From Effrenium voratum (taxonomy: Eukaryota; Sar; Dinophyceae; Suessiales; Symbiodiniaceae), in the NCBI GenBank assembly GCA_963377175.1, contig CAUJNA010000520.1, forward strand, positions 136,001 to 200,000: a stretch of 64,000 bases of DNA. The letters run 5' to 3'. The position numbers were made by a program, and so were the translations under genes. Shown here piece after piece: positions 62,390 through 64,000 of the stretch (the stretch's first letter is position 1; the number at the start of each line of letters is the position of its first letter). The notes under the pieces were generated by a model. That model was not told the origin of the DNA. It saw only the letters and a list, made by a program, of their open reading frames with translations, and searched no databases.

Positions 62390-63140
62390 GTGAGCGGGTG
62401 CGCTTTTTAGGTGGGAGGCGTGAATGCAGTGCTGCGCGAGCGCGCGTGAGCAGGTGCCCCACCCCGGACCCAACCCCCACCCCCACCCCCACCCCCACCC
62501 CACCCCCCCTCCCCAATACCCCACCCCATCTGTTACGCGTGAGCGGGTGCGCTTGCTAGGTGGCAGGCATGTGCGCAGTGCTGAGCGGGCGTGTGTGAGC
62601 GGGTGTGCCCCACCCCACCCCAACCTCCCCAAAGCCTGACCCCAGCCCAGCCCACCCTGAGCAGGCGCTCATTAAGGCGGCAGGCATGTGTTGCACGTGA
62701 GTGGGCGTGCTTATCAGGTGGCAGGCATGCGTGCAGCGCTGGGCGGGCGCGCGTGAGCGGGTGTGCTTATTAGGTGGTAAGCGTGGATGCAGCGCTAGGC
62801 GGACGCGCGTGAGCGGGTGTGCCCCACCCCGCCCCGCCCCAGCCCCCACCCCCACCCCACCCTTCCCCAATACCGCACCCCATCTGTTGCACGTGAGCGG
62901 GTATGCTTATTAGGTGGCAGGCATGTGCTTACCATTCCCCCGCCTCCCCACCCACCCCCCACCCCTTCGGGCTACTCTTCCGCATGCGTGGAAACAGCGC
63001 TGAGCGGGTGCACTTGAGCGGGTGTGCTTACCATTCCCCCCTCCCGCCCACCACCCCCACCCCCCCACAGTGCTGAGCGGGCGCACTTGAGCGGGTGTGC
63101 TTACCAATCCCCCCCCCCCACCCCCCCACCCCCCCACCCT
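62390..63140 (+). repeat. GC-rich complex tandem repeat, about 120-bp units
   Basis: Units combine gtgagcgggtgtgcttatta, ggtggcaggcatgtg and C-rich ccccaccccacc runs. At least five units of uneven length. C runs on this strand mean G runs on the other, with potential for quadruplex structure. Confidence 0.85.
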
Positions 63141-63465
63141 GCCAAAAGTGTGTGTGTGTGTGTACAGATGAGCCAGATGACAGAAACCTTGTGTGCGCAG
63201 ATGATCCAGAGTGCATGGCGCAATAAGTGAGGAAAGCCTGTGTGTACAGATGATCCAGATTTGTGTGCGCAGATGATCCCCTGCCCATTATTCTGGGTGC
63301 CCAACCAGGTGTTAATGACAAAGAAGAACGGCACGTTTCACCCTCTGAGGTATCGTGATCGGCTTTCAGACAGATCCCAACTTCGATAGCTGGGATGGTT
63401 GGATATACATCGACGTGACCTTCGCTGGCCGCTGGGCCGCGGCCTAATGTGATTCCCTTCACAGC

Positions 63466-63560
63466 TCCTGGAGTCTCCGGATTTGACCCTAAAATGGGCG
63501 TTTATGACCCCATGATGTTGGGTAACGACCTACCATTTTTGAAGGGTCATGGAGACTCCA
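63466..63560 (+). mobile_element. family G element
   Basis: Right arm intact (aagggtcatggagactcca), left arm with two changes. Confidence 0.85.
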
Positions 63561-63617
63561 GTATCTTATTCCATCTTGCCCCAACCTGAGGGGTGCGAAG
63601 GCTCATCCCTTTCATGA

Positions 63618-63713
63618 CTCTCCTCCAACTCTGGCGATGAGTTTGACCCGATCCCCTTTGACAAGAAAGCAAACAAAAAGAAGAGGTCCGATTCTGAAAG
63701 CGATCACCCTCGG
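63618..63713 (+). CDS. probable exon, Lys/Ser/Asp-rich
   Basis: The frame reads NSGDEFDPIPFDKKANKKKR and then SDSESDHPR before a GTGATG donor at 63714. The KKANKKKR run resembles a nuclear localisation signal. It pairs with the exon at the window end. Confidence 0.45.
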
Positions 63714-63799
63714 GTGATGACCTCGTGCCTTCTTGCACTTTGTGCTTTCTTTCGGCATGCTTCTTGCAGCAACCAGGTTTCCTGGTGCTCGAGATATTG

Positions 63800-64000
63800 A
63801 TCCGCTTTGCCGTCCTTGGCTGCTGCGAGTTTTGGCGCGGATCAGAGCGATGCTTGGCTTGAAATGATGATGTTTGCTGGTGACATGTTTCTACGCTCGA
63901 CATCCAATCGCCAGTCGCATGCAAGGCGTGTGGAATTTCTTCGACAGCTTTTTGGCAGTGGCTGCCATCACAGATATCAGCTGGCAGCTCTCCGCAGCAG
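63800..64000 (+). CDS. probable exon running off the window
   Basis: One frame is open to the last base and reads DQSDAWLEMMMFAGDMFLRS followed by RRVEFLRQLFGSGCHHRYQL. Not recognised. Its 5' edge is unclear, because a TGA lies just before 63800. The window ends inside it. Confidence 0.42.

Overview
This looks like a 64-kb piece of a eukaryotic nuclear genome, most probably a dinoflagellate and probably Symbiodiniaceae or a relative (inference; no marker gene settles the genus). The reasons: recognisable proteins are chopped into many short exons of 10-150 nt; introns start with GC and GA as often as with GT, and usually end AG before a G; every gene I can read lies on the plus strand, head to tail; and the introns are full of short terminal-inverted-repeat elements and simple repeats. 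Long uninterrupted ORFs in the window are mostly repeat artefacts.

Layout, all on the plus strand. 0-1.8 kb: degenerate repeats, no gene read. 2.2-12.1 kb: a protein with several cold-shock-like OB-fold domains, each split over separate exons. 13.1-14.9 kb: C-lobe exons of an AGC-type protein kinase. 17.6-20.7 kb: coiled-coil protein I. 21.1-27.2 kb: a thermospermine/spermidine synthase (ACL5 type), read as 14 exons with nearly all catalytic-domain motifs in order. 28.0-35.0 kb: coiled-coil protein II, with its stop codon at 34991. 37.4-39.5 kb: LIM-domain protein. 40.6-41.7 kb: unassigned exons, perhaps upstream of the calpain. 42.5-47.4 kb: calpain-like protease domain, 12 exons, with Gly where the catalytic Cys should be but His and Asn box residues kept. 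47.8-51.4 kb: unassigned exons including a three-times repeated exon, with a stop at 51401. 51.4-55.6 kb: repeat-rich. 55.7-60.7 kb: unassigned exons. 61-63.4 kb: tandem repeats. 63.6-64.0 kb: two probable exons running off the window.

The second layer is mobile DNA. At least ten families of 50-280 bp palindromic elements without coding capacity occur, several in ten or more copies and both orientations; one is inserted inside another. They lie inside introns, not in readable exons. A 61-bp tandem array sits in an ACL5 intron and has inverted diverged relatives 30 kb away. Exon borders were set by reading frame, domain alignment from memory and AG acceptors; no transcript data were available, so single borders may be off by a few bases. 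First and last exons of most genes are unknown.
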